Shown: positions 24,944 to 34,038, counted from the first letter of the stretch. The stretch is 64,000 nucleotides of DNA from CAYZJV01 sp049310885 (GCF_049310885.1 NZ_JBMDYO010000010.1:1-64000), one strand, 5' to 3'. Numbers and translations are program-made. The notes: generated from the letters alone by a model not told the origin.

Positions 24944-25108
24944 GCACATAACCACGATCCGATCGCTCATTCGAAGAATTTCCGAGAGCTCGGAAGAGAT
25001 CATGATTATTGATTTTCCCTCTTTAACCAGTTCATTCATCAAGGTATAAATTTCACTTTTTGCACCGACATCAATTCCTCTTGTTGGTTCATCAAAAAAG
25101 AGGATTTC
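24932..25108 (-). pseudogene. Fragment of a sugar ABC transporter ATPase (RbsA/MglA type)
   Basis: About 58 residues match the C-terminal ATPase of ribose/galactose-type importers: the Walker B segment EILFFDEPTRGIDVGAKSE, then IIMISSELSEILRMSDRI and VMCEG. Both ends are missing: no Walker A or signature motif upstream, and the frame stops right after CEG. It lies antisense just upstream of nadC. Confidence 0.8.
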
Positions 25109-25142
25109 ACTATATATTATTGCTATTATTACCGATTTTTTC

Positions 25143-25197
25143 TTGACACTATTCCCTATATTTGTCAAATACCATATACTGTTTCTTTAAACAGTAT
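25143..25197 (+). promoter_or_regulatory. nadCAB promoter region with a 22-bp palindrome
   Basis: A perfect inverted repeat ATACTGTTT-CTTT-AAACAGTAT (25176-25197) ends 14 bp before the nadC ATG. Upstream, TTGACA (25143-25148) and TTGTCA (25162-25167) are -35 candidates; the second pairs with TTTAAA (25186-25191) at 18 bp, inside the palindrome. An operator overlapping the -10 and ribosome site fits repression by an NAD or nicotinate sensor. Which regulator binds cannot be read from the sequence. Confidence 0.55.
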
Positions 25198-25211
25198 CGG
25201 AGGGAAAACCT

Positions 25212-26018
25212 ATGACAAAATTAGTTACTCGTGCACTCAAAGAAGATCTTTCCGAAACAGGAGACATAACCAGTCAAGCAATATTTACCACTGAGAAAGA
25301 TATCTTCAACCTGGTATCAAAAGATTCCGGAATCCTTTGCGGATCCACGACAGTAATTGAAGTATTTAACGAAGTTGATGCAGAAATATCAGTAAATTTC
25401 CTGAAAAATGACGGCGATGAGTTATCTCCCGGTGCTCTTGTTGCAGTCATCTCCGGAAAAGTCCGTTCCATCCTGACCGCTGAACGTACTGCCTTGAATT
25501 TCCTCTCGCATTTGAGTGGGATAGCCACAAAGACTCATAAGTATACACTCGCTGCAAAGGGAGCGGTAATTCTTGATACCCGAAAAACTATTCCCGGTCT
25601 GCGGGAACTGGAAAAATATGCTGTTGCCTGCGGCGGCGGTCAAAACCACCGAATGGGGCTGTATGATATGGTAATGATTAAAGATAATCATATAGATGCC
25701 GCCGGCGGTATTCCCCAGGCAGTACAGCGAATTCGGGATATGTGGGGTGATACCTATCGGATTGAGGTAGAAGCCCGTACGCTTGAAGAGGTCAGAGTGG
25801 CACTCGATTCGGCCGCAGACAGAATTATGCTTGATAATATGTCTCTCCGGATGATGAAGGAAGCTGTACGTATGGTTGGTGAAACAGCAGAAACTGAAGC
25901 CTCTGGAAATGTTACCATTGAAAGACTCCCCTCAATCGCCGATACAGGTGTCAATTTCATTTCTGTAGGGGGACTGACACATACGGTTACCGCCTTTGAT
26001 TTTTCTCTTCGAAAATAG
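25212..26018 (+). CDS. nadC: Quinolinate phosphoribosyltransferase (nicotinate-nucleotide pyrophosphorylase)
   Basis: The 268-residue protein has ALKEDLSETGDITSQA at the start, AERTALNFLSHLSGIAT, DTRKTIPGLRELEKYAVACGGGQNHRMGLYD, IKDNHI, and late SVGGLTH. It converts quinolinate and PRPP to nicotinate mononucleotide. GGAGGG precedes the start. It leads the nadC-nadA-nadB operon, which is AT-richer than surrounding genes. Confidence 0.96.
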   Translation: MTKLVTRALKEDLSETGDITSQAIFTTEKDIFNLVSKDSGILCGSTTVIEVFNEVDAEISVNFLKNDGDELSPGALVAVISGKVRSILTAERTALNFLSHLSGIATKTHKYTLAAKGAVILDTRKTIPGLRELEKYAVACGGGQNHRMGLYDMVMIKDNHIDAAGGIPQAVQRIRDMWGDTYRIEVEARTLEEVRVALDSAADRIMLDNMSLRMMKEAVRMVGETAETEASGNVTIERLPSIADTGVNFISVGGLTHTVTAFDFSLRK

Positions 26019-26038
26019 CTATAGAGGAATAATAGATT

Positions 26039-27082
26039 ATGAATAAACGTATCAGGGAACTAAAAAAACAGCTTGGGGATCAGCTTATAATTCCTGCTCA
26101 CCATTATCAGAAGCAGGAGATCATTGCCTGTGCTGATATTATTGGTGATTCGTACAAACTTGCCGTTGATGTCAGTAGCATCGATGCCGAGTATATTGTA
26201 TTCTGCGGAGTCAAGTTTATGGCCGAGGGAGCAGCAATTCTGGCAAAAGAACACCAGAGAATCATTCTTCCTGCTTCCAATGCAGGATGTCCGATGGCTG
26301 ATATGATTTCGATTGATCAAGCGGAAACTGCCATGCAGAATATACACGAGTTCTGCGGACAGAGTGCCATACCCGTCGTCTACATGAATGCGTACGGCGA
26401 TTTAAAAGCCCTCAGCGGGCGATACGGAGGTTCGGTATGCACCAGCTCGAATGCACAAAAAATCATGACCCACTATCTTCAGAATAATACTCCTGTATTT
26501 TTTCTACCCGACTACTGCCTGGGCATAAACACCGCTAGAGAACTTTCCATACCCGATGAACAGATTGCAATAGTGCGGCAGGACTGCACCATAGAGACCA
26601 CTGGAAAACCAGAGGATATCAAACTGTTTCTCTGGGATGGAAACTGCCGGGTACATCAGAGATTTACTACAGAACATATTGAACGTATCCGGGATGAACA
26701 TCCCGGAATAAGAGTCATTGTACATCCGGAAGTCAGGGAGCAAGTTGCGGCAGCAGCCGATTATGCCGGGTCCACCCAGTATATTTACAACACCATTCAA
26801 AAAGCTCCTGCCGGTACCATCTGGGGAGTTGGAACTGAGTATAATTTTGTATCCCGGGTTGCCGCAGATTTTCCTGAAAAATCCATTTTCCCCATTTTTG
26901 AATCACACTGCAGTAATATGGAAAAAACTACCATTAATAACCTTCAATACATGCTTGAGGCCATTGCTGACGATACCTTGCTGCTAAAATACCCGGATCA
27001 TATTATTTCTGTTCCTGAATCTATCCGGAAAGATGCGGCCCTATCCCTCAACAATATGATCTCTATAGTCCAGGAAAATTAA
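26039..27082 (+). CDS. nadA: Quinolinate synthase A
   Basis: The 347-residue protein belongs to the Fe-S quinolinate synthases: PAHHYQKQEI, GDSYKLA, FCGVKFMAEGA, the first cluster Cys in NAGCPMADM, YMNAYGDLKALSG, TSSNA, FLPDYCLG, VHPEV and the C-terminal SHCSNMEKTTINNL. It condenses iminoaspartate from NadB with dihydroxyacetone phosphate. The 4Fe-4S cluster is oxygen-sensitive, consistent with an anaerobe. Confidence 0.96.
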   Translation: MNKRIRELKKQLGDQLIIPAHHYQKQEIIACADIIGDSYKLAVDVSSIDAEYIVFCGVKFMAEGAAILAKEHQRIILPASNAGCPMADMISIDQAETAMQNIHEFCGQSAIPVVYMNAYGDLKALSGRYGGSVCTSSNAQKIMTHYLQNNTPVFFLPDYCLGINTARELSIPDEQIAIVRQDCTIETTGKPEDIKLFLWDGNCRVHQRFTTEHIERIRDEHPGIRVIVHPEVREQVAAAADYAGSTQYIYNTIQKAPAGTIWGVGTEYNFVSRVAADFPEKSIFPIFESHCSNMEKTTINNLQYMLEAIADDTLLLKYPDHIISVPESIRKDAALSLNNMISIVQEN

Positions 27083-27084
27083 AT

Positions 27085-28653
27085 ATGAAAACAATATATG
27101 ACGCAGTTATTATCGGTACGGGAATTGCCGGTCTCACCTGTGGTATCGCTTTGAAAGAGGCCGGGAAAAATGTTTTGCTTATTACAAAGGAGCCGGCAGT
27201 ATCTGACACCAATACACACCATGCACAAGGCGGTATTATCGCCTGGCGTGATGGTGATACAGCAAACAGTCTGGTAAACGATATTCTTGAGGCTGGATGT
27301 AAATATAATAACACTCAGGCTGTGCGGGAGCTTAGTAAAAACGGTCCAAAACTGGTCTTCGATTTTCTTATTAACCATACCGGAACTAAATTTGACTATA
27401 ATGATGCCGGGGAGCTGGACTACACTGAAGAGGCTGCTCATTCACAGAGAAGAATTATACATTATCAGGATTTGACTGGAGAAGAGATTCAACGATCTTT
27501 AATTGAATATGCGAAAAAAATAGGATTGCAAATTCTCACTGACACCACGGCTATTGACCTTATAACCAATAACCATCACTCTCTCGATACTCAGGAGCTG
27601 TATACTGCAAGGGAAGTTATGGGGGTATATGCTCTGGATAATATATCCGGTGAGGTCATAAAGATTCCAGCCCATACAGTTGTCCTTGCAACCGGCGGAA
27701 TCGGGAATCTCTATCAGCATACAACAAATCCAAAATCCGCAACAGGAGATGGTATTGCCATGGCCTACAGGGCTGGTGCTGATATTATAAATGCTGAATT
27801 TGTACAGTTTCATCCGACTTCGCTTTTTCACCGTAATATAAAACGTTTTCTTATCTCGGAATCCTTACGAGGGGAAGGAGCACGACTGACAGATCTTAAC
27901 GGGCGCCAATTTATGCAGGATTATTCAGAATTACGGGATCTTGCACCCCGTGATGTGGTGGCAAGAAGTATTTACGATAAAATGGGAAAAGATGGTTCTG
28001 AATATGTCCTTCTTGACCTTGCAAACCATTATACCGGAACTGAACCCATAGAAAAGCGGTTCTCAAAAATATACACAACCTGTTTAGGCGGAGGAATAGA
28101 TATTACCCGGGAGCCTATACCCGTCGTTCCAGCTGCTCACTATTTCTGCGGTGGGATAAAAGTGGATGAAAGTGGAAAAACATCAATAAAGAATCTCTTT
28201 GCAATCGGTGAAGTAAGCTGCACTGGATTGCACGGTGCAAACAGGCTTGCTTCAACTTCTTTACTGGAAGGTTTGTTATGGGGTAAAAATTGTGCTGACT
28301 CTATTAGTAAAAGCAGAAACCGGATATCAGAAAATAGGTTCAGTGCTATTCCGGAATGGAGCAGTCCGGCATCCGGAATAGAATTTGATCCCCTTCTTTT
28401 GAAACAGGATTGGCAGGAGATAAAGATGACTATGTGGAATTACGCCGGAATTGTACGAACCACAAAAGGGCTGACCCGTGCACGAGCTGATTTAAGTTAC
28501 TTTTCTCACAGAATATTCGATTTTTACCAGAGCTCGGCAATGAATAAAGAAATTATCGAGCTGAGAAATGCCGTTATTTGTGCCGGGATCATTGTTAATG
28601 CGGCACTGCACAATACCCGCTCTATCGGCTGCCACTATATCGCGGACAAATAG
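27085..28653 (+). CDS. nadB: L-aspartate oxidase
   Basis: The 522-residue flavoprotein has the FAD motif VIIGTGIAGLTCGIAL at the start, TNTHHAQGGIIAW, GIGNLYQHTTNP, AEFVQFHPTSLF, LRGEGARLTD, DLAPRDVVARSI, and the catalytic-region GGIDIT and GEVSCTGLHGANRLASTSLLEGL. It oxidises aspartate to iminoaspartate, probably with fumarate as acceptor under anaerobic conditions. The start lies 2 bp after the nadA stop. Confidence 0.96.
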   Translation: MKTIYDAVIIGTGIAGLTCGIALKEAGKNVLLITKEPAVSDTNTHHAQGGIIAWRDGDTANSLVNDILEAGCKYNNTQAVRELSKNGPKLVFDFLINHTGTKFDYNDAGELDYTEEAAHSQRRIIHYQDLTGEEIQRSLIEYAKKIGLQILTDTTAIDLITNNHHSLDTQELYTAREVMGVYALDNISGEVIKIPAHTVVLATGGIGNLYQHTTNPKSATGDGIAMAYRAGADIINAEFVQFHPTSLFHRNIKRFLISESLRGEGARLTDLNGRQFMQDYSELRDLAPRDVVARSIYDKMGKDGSEYVLLDLANHYTGTEPIEKRFSKIYTTCLGGGIDITREPIPVVPAAHYFCGGIKVDESGKTSIKNLFAIGEVSCTGLHGANRLASTSLLEGLLWGKNCADSISKSRNRISENRFSAIPEWSSPASGIEFDPLLLKQDWQEIKMTMWNYAGIVRTTKGLTRARADLSYFSHRIFDFYQSSAMNKEIIELRNAVICAGIIVNAALHNTRSIGCHYIADK

Positions 28654-29102
28654 TACAAATACTATCTCTGGAAATCTCAATGTACAATAATTCAAACTAA
28701 ATGTATTCTATATTTGACTTTGTGTATGATATAGCGTCATCCACCAATGGATCTCCTTTTGTCAAGAACTTTTCTCTCGACACCATGGGGAAATCTTCAC
28801 GAAGAAAGAATCCTGGTTGGGTAGCCTTTTGTGTCGATGCATTGTGGTCAAAACCGAGAGTTCGCATTCAGCCCTGGTAAACCAACTGTCAGGTTTCGGT
28901 GAATAGTATGCATTTTTGAGAGGCATTGAGGAAAACTTCTTCCTGAGCATAAGTGGTATATCTAAAACCCAACAATTGTATTGAGATTATTCATTGGATA
29001 ACTTCGACATCGTGAAAAATCCTCATTGACACGCCGTTTTACTTGATGCGCCAGGTCTTCGCTGATCTATTGTCCCTCTGCATCCATATGTCGGCACGTG
29101 TA
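28654..29102. other. Intergenic region nadB-pdxR, no gene seen
   Basis: About 450 bases between convergent genes. A 62-codon minus-strand frame at 28762-28950 has no ribosome site and no family I know. It could be debris of a mobile element, but I cannot support that. No clear terminator is seen for nadB. Confidence 0.4.
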
Positions 29103-30500
29103 TTAGTACCAGGCTTTTTTTAGCAATGCAACCGCATTGTTTATCTCATCGATCTTCATCGTGGCGAATCCAAGCAACAATCTGCCATCGTTTCTATCAT
29201 GCGGGGAATTCGAATAATAACGCGATAGTCCATAGACCTTTACCTGTTGGTGCTCTGCGAAGGCAACCAACTCATTCTCATTCATGCCGTTGTTGATCCG
29301 AACAGTTAGATGCAACCCGGCCGAAGCTCCCTCAATTTGAGCAAAGGGAAGATGTTCATGTATCGCGGAAACAAGTGCTTCTCTCTTCTGTCCATAAAGA
29401 TTGCGCATACGGTTGAGATGGCGCTCGAAATGACCTTTGTTCATGAATTCCCCCAAAGTCTTCTGTGCGATTATCGAGACAGGACAATTGAAAAAATTTA
29501 ACTTTTCATCAAACGAATCAATTAGATGTTCAGGCAAGACCATGTAGCTGATTCGAAAAGCGGGAGAGAGGGATTTCGAGAAAGCTCCCATATAGATCAC
29601 CCGACCGTTCTGATCCAGTCCCTGCAAAGAGGGTATCGGTTTTCCAGAGTACCTGAACTCGCTGTCATAATCATCCTCTATGATGTAACGACCTGGTTTT
29701 CCGCCTGCCCAACCGAGCAGTTGGAGTCGCCTTGCGATCGGCATGATGCACCCCGTGGGAAATTGGTGCGAAGGAGTGATACACACCACATCCACCAAGT
29801 GCTGTTCGAGCCCCTCCAGTCGTAAGCCTTGGTCATCCAGTGGCAAAGGTTTGATTTTCACACGATTGCTTTTGAATAAAAGATTGAGTTTTTCGTACCC
29901 AGGGTTCTCAATCGCATACTGTGTGGAGGGATCAAACAGTTGGATGAGCAATTGGAGTAGGAATTCAGTTCCGGAACTTACCACGATCTGTCGTATCGAG
30001 CACGCCACCCCCCTGGAATGATGAAGATACCGTGCAATACTCGTTCGCAACCCGAGAAATCCCTTCGGATCACCCACACATAGAAGATCCTTGTCGTCCT
30101 CGTTGATCACATCCCGTGTGATCCTGCGCCATTCACGGAACGGAAAGTGTTCCAGATCCACACCATGGTACGAGAAATCGTACCGGTATCTTTCCGTCAG
30201 CTTCGTATCCATATTCGGGACTCTCTGAATCTTCTTAAGGTTCAGAATGCCGTCCAGTTCGGCCACGTAGTAGCCGCTCCTCTCTTTTGCGATCAGATAC
30301 CCTTCGTCGACGAGTTGGTTGTATGCCCCTTGTATCGTGTTGATGCTGCACTCCAGATTCAAGGCCAACTGCCGCTTCGATGGCACCTTTTCATTCTTCG
30401 AAATATTCCCGTTCATGATTTCGGTTTTCAGAAATGTGTACAACTGTTCAGTCAACGTCTGTCCGTCGTTCCGATCGAGATGCAAGGCAATTTCATTCAT
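29103..30500 (-). CDS. pdxR: PdxR-type MocR regulator (GntR HTH + aminotransferase fold), copy 1
   Basis: The 465-residue protein starts with a GntR winged helix (about 15-75: LTEQLYTFLKTEIMNGNI, VPSKRQLALNLECSINTIQGAYNQLVDEGYL). A class I aminotransferase-like domain follows, with the PLP lysine in GAFSKSLSPAFRI and DDYDSEF. Such proteins sense PLP and control pdxST. It is divergent from pdxS copy 1 with an operator-like block between. The start at 30500 follows AGGTGG. A second full-length homologue is at 45519-46925. Confidence 0.92.
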   Translation of the reverse strand: MNEIALHLDRNDGQTLTEQLYTFLKTEIMNGNISKNEKVPSKRQLALNLECSINTIQGAYNQLVDEGYLIAKERSGYYVAELDGILNLKKIQRVPNMDTKLTERYRYDFSYHGVDLEHFPFREWRRITRDVINEDDKDLLCVGDPKGFLGLRTSIARYLHHSRGVACSIRQIVVSSGTEFLLQLLIQLFDPSTQYAIENPGYEKLNLLFKSNRVKIKPLPLDDQGLRLEGLEQHLVDVVCITPSHQFPTGCIMPIARRLQLLGWAGGKPGRYIIEDDYDSEFRYSGKPIPSLQGLDQNGRVIYMGAFSKSLSPAFRISYMVLPEHLIDSFDEKLNFFNCPVSIIAQKTLGEFMNKGHFERHLNRMRNLYGQKREALVSAIHEHLPFAQIEGASAGLHLTVRINNGMNENELVAFAEHQQVKVYGLSRYYSNSPHDRNDGRLLLGFATMKIDEINNAVALLKKAWY

Positions 30501-30519
30501 CAAGCCACCACCTATCTGA

Positions 30520-30572
30520 TACCATAGAATTATCATAATCTGACACTTTTCATACAGTCAGATTATCCATAG
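30520..30572. promoter_or_regulatory. pdxR-pdxS operator region, copy 1
   Basis: It contains TACCATA (30520-30526) and, exactly 20 bp downstream, CTGACACTTTTCATACA (30540-30556). A 10-bp inverted repeat ATAATCTGAC / GTCAGATTAT (30535-30544 and 30557-30566) is centred on it, and CATAGAAT occurs on both sides. The second pdx locus repeats this layout. It probably holds the divergent promoters and the PdxR sites. Confidence 0.65.
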
Positions 30573-30620
30573 AATAAAGCAGCCTTATAAATGAATCAAT
30601 AGCAGAGGAGTGAATGCGGT

Positions 30621-31493
30621 ATGGAAAGCAGATATGATCTGAATAAGAATCTTGCACAAATGCTCAAGGGTGGAGTGATCATGGACGTGACAACTCCGGA
30701 ACAGGCGAAGATTGCCGAGGATGCCGGTGCTTGTGCCGTGATGGCCCTCGAGCGCATTCCGGCTGATATCAGGACAGCTGGAGGGGTCTCCCGGATGAGC
30801 GATCCCAAAATGATCAAAGGGATCCAGAAAGTAGTAACCATACCGATCATGGCGAAAGTTCGAATCGGACATTTCGTGGAGGCTCAGATATTGCAGGCTC
30901 TCGAGATCGATTATATAGATGAGAGTGAAGTGCTATCCCCTGCCGACGATGTGTATCATATCGACAAAAGGAAATTTAATGTACCGTTTGTGTGCGGTGC
31001 TAAGGATCTCGGCGAAGCCCTCCGTCGTATCGCTGAGGGGGCATCGATGATCCGTACCAAGGGGGAACCAGGTACTGGCGATATTATACAGGCGGTCCGT
31101 CACATGCGGCTCATCAATCGACAGATCAAGAGTTTGGAACATGTGCGCGAGGATGAATTGTATGAAGAGGCGAAGAAGCTCCAGGTTCCCTATGAACTGC
31201 TTTTCGATGTCGCACGGAAGGGACGACTTCCAGTGGTGAATTTTGCCGCCGGTGGAGTAGCCACTCCAGCTGACGCTGCATTGATGATGCAACTCGGTGC
31301 GGAGGGGGTGTTCGTTGGTTCGGGGATTTTCAAATCAGGAGATCCTGCAAAACGTGCCAGGGCCATCGTCATGGCTGTTACTAATTACAATGATCCTGAT
31401 ATCCTCGCGGTCCTTTCGGAGGATTTGGGAGAAGCAATGATCGGGATCAATGAACAAGAGATTGAGTTGTTGATGGCGGAGCGAGGACTATGA
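30621..31493 (+). CDS. pdxS: Pyridoxal 5'-phosphate synthase subunit PdxS, copy 1
   Basis: The 290-residue TIM barrel has the PdxS motifs NLAQMLKGGVIMDVT, AGACAVMALERIPADIR, the lysine in IMAKVRIGHFVEAQ, DESEVLSPAD, FVCGAKDLGEALRRI, RTKGEPGTG, and FAAGGVATPADAALMMQLG. It builds PLP from ribose 5-phosphate, glyceraldehyde 3-phosphate and ammonia delivered by PdxT. AGAGGAG precedes the start; the stop overlaps pdxT by 4 bp. Confidence 0.97.
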   Translation: MESRYDLNKNLAQMLKGGVIMDVTTPEQAKIAEDAGACAVMALERIPADIRTAGGVSRMSDPKMIKGIQKVVTIPIMAKVRIGHFVEAQILQALEIDYIDESEVLSPADDVYHIDKRKFNVPFVCGAKDLGEALRRIAEGASMIRTKGEPGTGDIIQAVRHMRLINRQIKSLEHVREDELYEEAKKLQVPYELLFDVARKGRLPVVNFAAGGVATPADAALMMQLGAEGVFVGSGIFKSGDPAKRARAIVMAVTNYNDPDILAVLSEDLGEAMIGINEQEIELLMAERGL

Positions 31494-32077
31494 GAATCGG
31501 GGTGCTTGCGCTTCAAGGTGGATTCGCCGAACACATCGTTGTACTTGACAAGTTGGGGGTCGAAAGCTTTCTGATTAGGAAGAAATCCGATCTTGATAAC
31601 GGTATTGACGGGCTGATCCTTCCCGGCGGGGAGAGTACTGTTATCGGGATACTGCTTCATGAGACTGAACTTTTCCATCCGATTAGAACCATGGTGGATA
31701 GTGGGTTACCCGTGTTTGGCACTTGTGCCGGAATGATCTTGATGGCTGCTGGTATCGAGAACGAAAGAACTGTCCATTTCGGAACGCTACCGATCATGGT
31801 GAGACGGAATGACTTCGGTAGACAGTTGGGCAGTTTTCAAACCGAAGGAACCTTCTTGGGAATTGGTGAAATTCCGATGATTTTCATCCGTGCCCCGGTA
31901 ATCGCGAGAGCTGCAGATGATGTCACGATCCTTGCCACAGTTGATGGACGCGTCGTTGCCGCCGAACAGAAAAACATTCTGGTGACCGCGTTCCATCCTG
32001 AGTTGACAGGAGATTTCAGGGTGCATGCCTATTTTCTCAAGAAGCTTGATCGCCGTTTCAAGCGTAACGAAGGTTGA
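31490..32077 (+). CDS. pdxT: PLP synthase glutaminase subunit PdxT, copy 1
   Basis: The 195-residue glutaminase has GVLALQGGFAEH at the start, PGGEST, the nucleophile in GTCAGM and the His-Glu pair in FHPELT. It supplies ammonia from glutamine to PdxS. The ATG overlaps the pdxS stop. I see no strong terminator after it. Confidence 0.96.
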   Translation: MRIGVLALQGGFAEHIVVLDKLGVESFLIRKKSDLDNGIDGLILPGGESTVIGILLHETELFHPIRTMVDSGLPVFGTCAGMILMAAGIENERTVHFGTLPIMVRRNDFGRQLGSFQTEGTFLGIGEIPMIFIRAPVIARAADDVTILATVDGRVVAAEQKNILVTAFHPELTGDFRVHAYFLKKLDRRFKRNEG

Positions 32078-32158
32078 CTTGCAATAATATTTACGATGAC
32101 AGTGCAGCCTTTCGGAGTATCCAGCCTTTGATTGGTGGTATGATCGAATGTAGTGCAA

Positions 32159-32530
32159 TCAAGATGATTTCGGATCAACTTCTATGCAATCACTCCTAAA
32201 ATATTTTACCTTATACCCCTTACGCTCTGCTATATCAATTTCACCTTTCATCCCCAGGCTGATTTCTTCCCCAAACACCCAAACTTCTGCACATTTGCTC
32301 ATGAGGACGATACCGAAGAACATGCCCAGGTCGCGCTCACTCTGCAGGCCGTCATCGAGGAACTGGGGAAAGAGTAAGTGAGGGGTTATTGGAAGATACC
32401 CTTTCTCAACAGCAAAGCGACTATATCGTTGAGCCTTTCTTATGTTCTCATCAATATCTCCCGCATAGGGCGAACAGATGTACACCATTGGGTGATAATC
32501 GAATAGAGGTTGATTCTTTTTCTCCATCAC
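32159..32530 (-). CDS. DUF4406-type (nucleoside deoxyribosyltransferase-like) protein
   Basis: The 123-residue protein has YICSPYAGDIDENIRKAQRYSRFAVEKG at the start and the late VWVFGEEISLGMKGEI segment. This is the pattern of the small phage and mobile-element family related to nucleoside 2-deoxyribosyltransferases. Members often sit in prophages; substrates are unknown. A second Met follows the first, so the start is 32530 or 32527. It lies just after pdxT in opposite orientation and may mark the left side of the recombinase island. Confidence 0.75.
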   Translation of the reverse strand: MMEKKNQPLFDYHPMVYICSPYAGDIDENIRKAQRYSRFAVEKGYLPITPHLLFPQFLDDGLQSERDLGMFFGIVLMSKCAEVWVFGEEISLGMKGEIDIAERKGYKVKYFRSDCIEVDPKSS

Positions 32531-32608
32531 CTTTTTTAGTAAGATACTTGAAGCGAAACCGGGTAGTCCTTCCCTTTACCTATATATGTTACAAGCAAGG
32601 GGTAATCC

Positions 32609-33025
32609 ATGAAGCCAATCGAATTCATTTCCAGAGGGACTCTTGACCAATTGTTGGATGGACAGGTAAGGAAGGAACTTCAGATCATCATTGGCAATGC
32701 AACAACAGGGAAACCACTGGAAATACCCGGGGGTCCCCTGACAGAATTGGATAGACAAGCCTGGGAGAATGCAATTGCAAAACTTACCCATACCTATGAT
32801 CACGTACCAAAACCTGGTATTCCCTCCCCCTCTTTTTTGGATCGAATGAGAATCCTGACCATACAGGAGGTGGCTGATATGTTCGGTCTCGATTTATTGG
32901 GTTTGATCCAATCCATTGAAAATCGCCCGAAAGCCATCCCCACGTTGGCTATCGGGGATTGGGTTGCCTTTGATCGAAATTCATTTGCACAATGGTATGT
33001 AAGCCAATTGCATACAAACCAATAG
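32609..33025 (+). CDS. Excisionase-like helix-turn-helix protein
   Basis: The 138-residue protein has an unassigned N-terminal half. Its C-terminal domain starts RILTIQEVADMFGLDLLGLIQSIE and ends LAIGDWVAFDRNSFAQWYV, the layout of MerR/excisionase-type HTH modules. AAGGGG precedes the start. Near two serine recombinases it is a candidate for recombination directionality factor or regulator of the element, by inference only. Confidence 0.6.
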   Translation: MKPIEFISRGTLDQLLDGQVRKELQIIIGNATTGKPLEIPGGPLTELDRQAWENAIAKLTHTYDHVPKPGIPSPSFLDRMRILTIQEVADMFGLDLLGLIQSIENRPKAIPTLAIGDWVAFDRNSFAQWYVSQLHTNQ

Positions 33026-33327
33026 GAATCAATGGAGAGAGTCATGCTGGGAATGTTTGCTGGAAGCGCCTAGCCCTATTGCCAAAAAGCTCAATTGCCT
33101 TTTAGACTCTCCAGGCAAGAAGACTGGCAGCTGAGTTGTGGCAACCCTATTGTAATAGGGCTCCATGGGACTTCGTATTCCTTTCCGCTTTTCAGCAGAC
33201 ATTTCGTTTTGCTGTTCTTCCTTCGGAAGCGAAGATCATGTTTTTTGCACTTTTTATCGGTCAAATCCCATCTCGTGTCCGGAAGGTACTGAGGGCCAAT
33301 CATTGAGCCTTCATACCGGAGGACCAA
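33026..33327. other. Intergenic region in the recombinase island
   Basis: About 300 bases with no long frame of merit. A short perfect inverted repeat CCCTATT/AATAGGG lies near 33143-33159, and scattered T-runs are present. It could contain the promoter of the downstream mobile-element genes, but no clear boxes stand out. Confidence 0.35.
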
Positions 33328-33405
33328 ATGACCGAACAGTGGAATATACCCTTTTCCCCAAGACCTTCTACACAAAAGCCTCTCATGGGGGCTTTCCATG
33401 ACTGA
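33328..33405 (+). CDS. Possible 25-codon leader peptide
   Basis: A short frame follows a good Shine-Dalgarno (GGAGGACCAA) and overlaps the start of the next gene, the arrangement of a translationally coupled leader. The peptide is rich in Pro and Ser and has no recognisable family. Confidence 0.3.
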   Translation: MTEQWNIPFSPRPSTQKPLMGAFHD

Positions 33406-33820
33406 GCCCCAGAAGAGACAAATCCAAGAGATGCGGCAGCTGGGTTGGAACTACAAACGCATAGCAACAACCCTTTGCCTGCCCGAGGGGACGGTGAAAT
33501 CCTACTGCATACGGACAACAAGGAAGGGCATCCTTCCTGCAATTGTCCCAACCCAAGAAAGCTCCTGCAAACAGTGTGGCATACATATCGAACAGGTTCC
33601 GAAGCGCAAGAGGAAAACCTTCTGCTCGAAGGCTTGCAGCCAGAAGTGGTGGAACACCCACCTGTATCTGGTGGATCGTTCCTCAAAGGCCCTCCACCAC
33701 TTCACTTGTCCAACCTGTGGAAAGCGGTACTCCGTGTACGGAAATGCCGACCGGAAGTACTGCAGCCACGAGTGCTATATCAACGCACGCTACTACCAGG
33801 GGCCTTCCGATGGACAATGA
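33398..33820 (+). CDS. Sigma-like HTH plus zinc-ribbon protein of the recombinase element
   Basis: The 140-residue protein begins with a sigma-70 region-4-like HTH (KRQIQEMRQLGWNYKRIATTLCLPEGTVKSYC). Two zinc-binding segments follow (CKQCG..CSKAC and CPTCG..CSHEC). Small proteins of this kind commonly precede tandem serine recombinases in mobile elements of gut bacteria and probably regulate or assist them. It overlaps the next small gene. Confidence 0.7.
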   Translation: MTEPQKRQIQEMRQLGWNYKRIATTLCLPEGTVKSYCIRTTRKGILPAIVPTQESSCKQCGIHIEQVPKRKRKTFCSKACSQKWWNTHLYLVDRSSKALHHFTCPTCGKRYSVYGNADRKYCSHECYINARYYQGPSDGQ

Positions 33821-33980
33821 CCTCTTTGCATCAGAATTGGACTACCAGATTTCGTTGTCCATAGCCGAAAGCATGCGTAGGTCGGGGTATCTCACCAACG
33901 AGGAGTTCACTGCGGCTAGGACCTTGTTGCTTGAAAGGTATCGTCCTCCGATCGGGATATTGTTGGCTGAGGTTGGTTGA
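33810..33980 (+). CDS. Small SHOCT-like protein of the recombinase element
   Basis: The 56-residue protein ends with SMRRSGYLTNEEFTAARTLLLERY, similar to short SHOCT-type helical hairpins that accompany serine recombinase operons. The start overlaps the zinc-ribbon gene's stop. Its role is unknown. Confidence 0.6.
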   Translation: MDNDLFASELDYQISLSIAESMRRSGYLTNEEFTAARTLLLERYRPPIGILLAEVG

Positions 33981-34038
33981 CTATCATGGCGATACGAGCG
34001 ATTGATACAATACAATCAATTACTTGCAGGAGAAAGAT

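Noticed and set aside
28762..28950. 62-codon minus-strand frame between nadB and pdxR
   Set aside because: No ribosome site and no convincing transposase or other family match, so left as intergenic.
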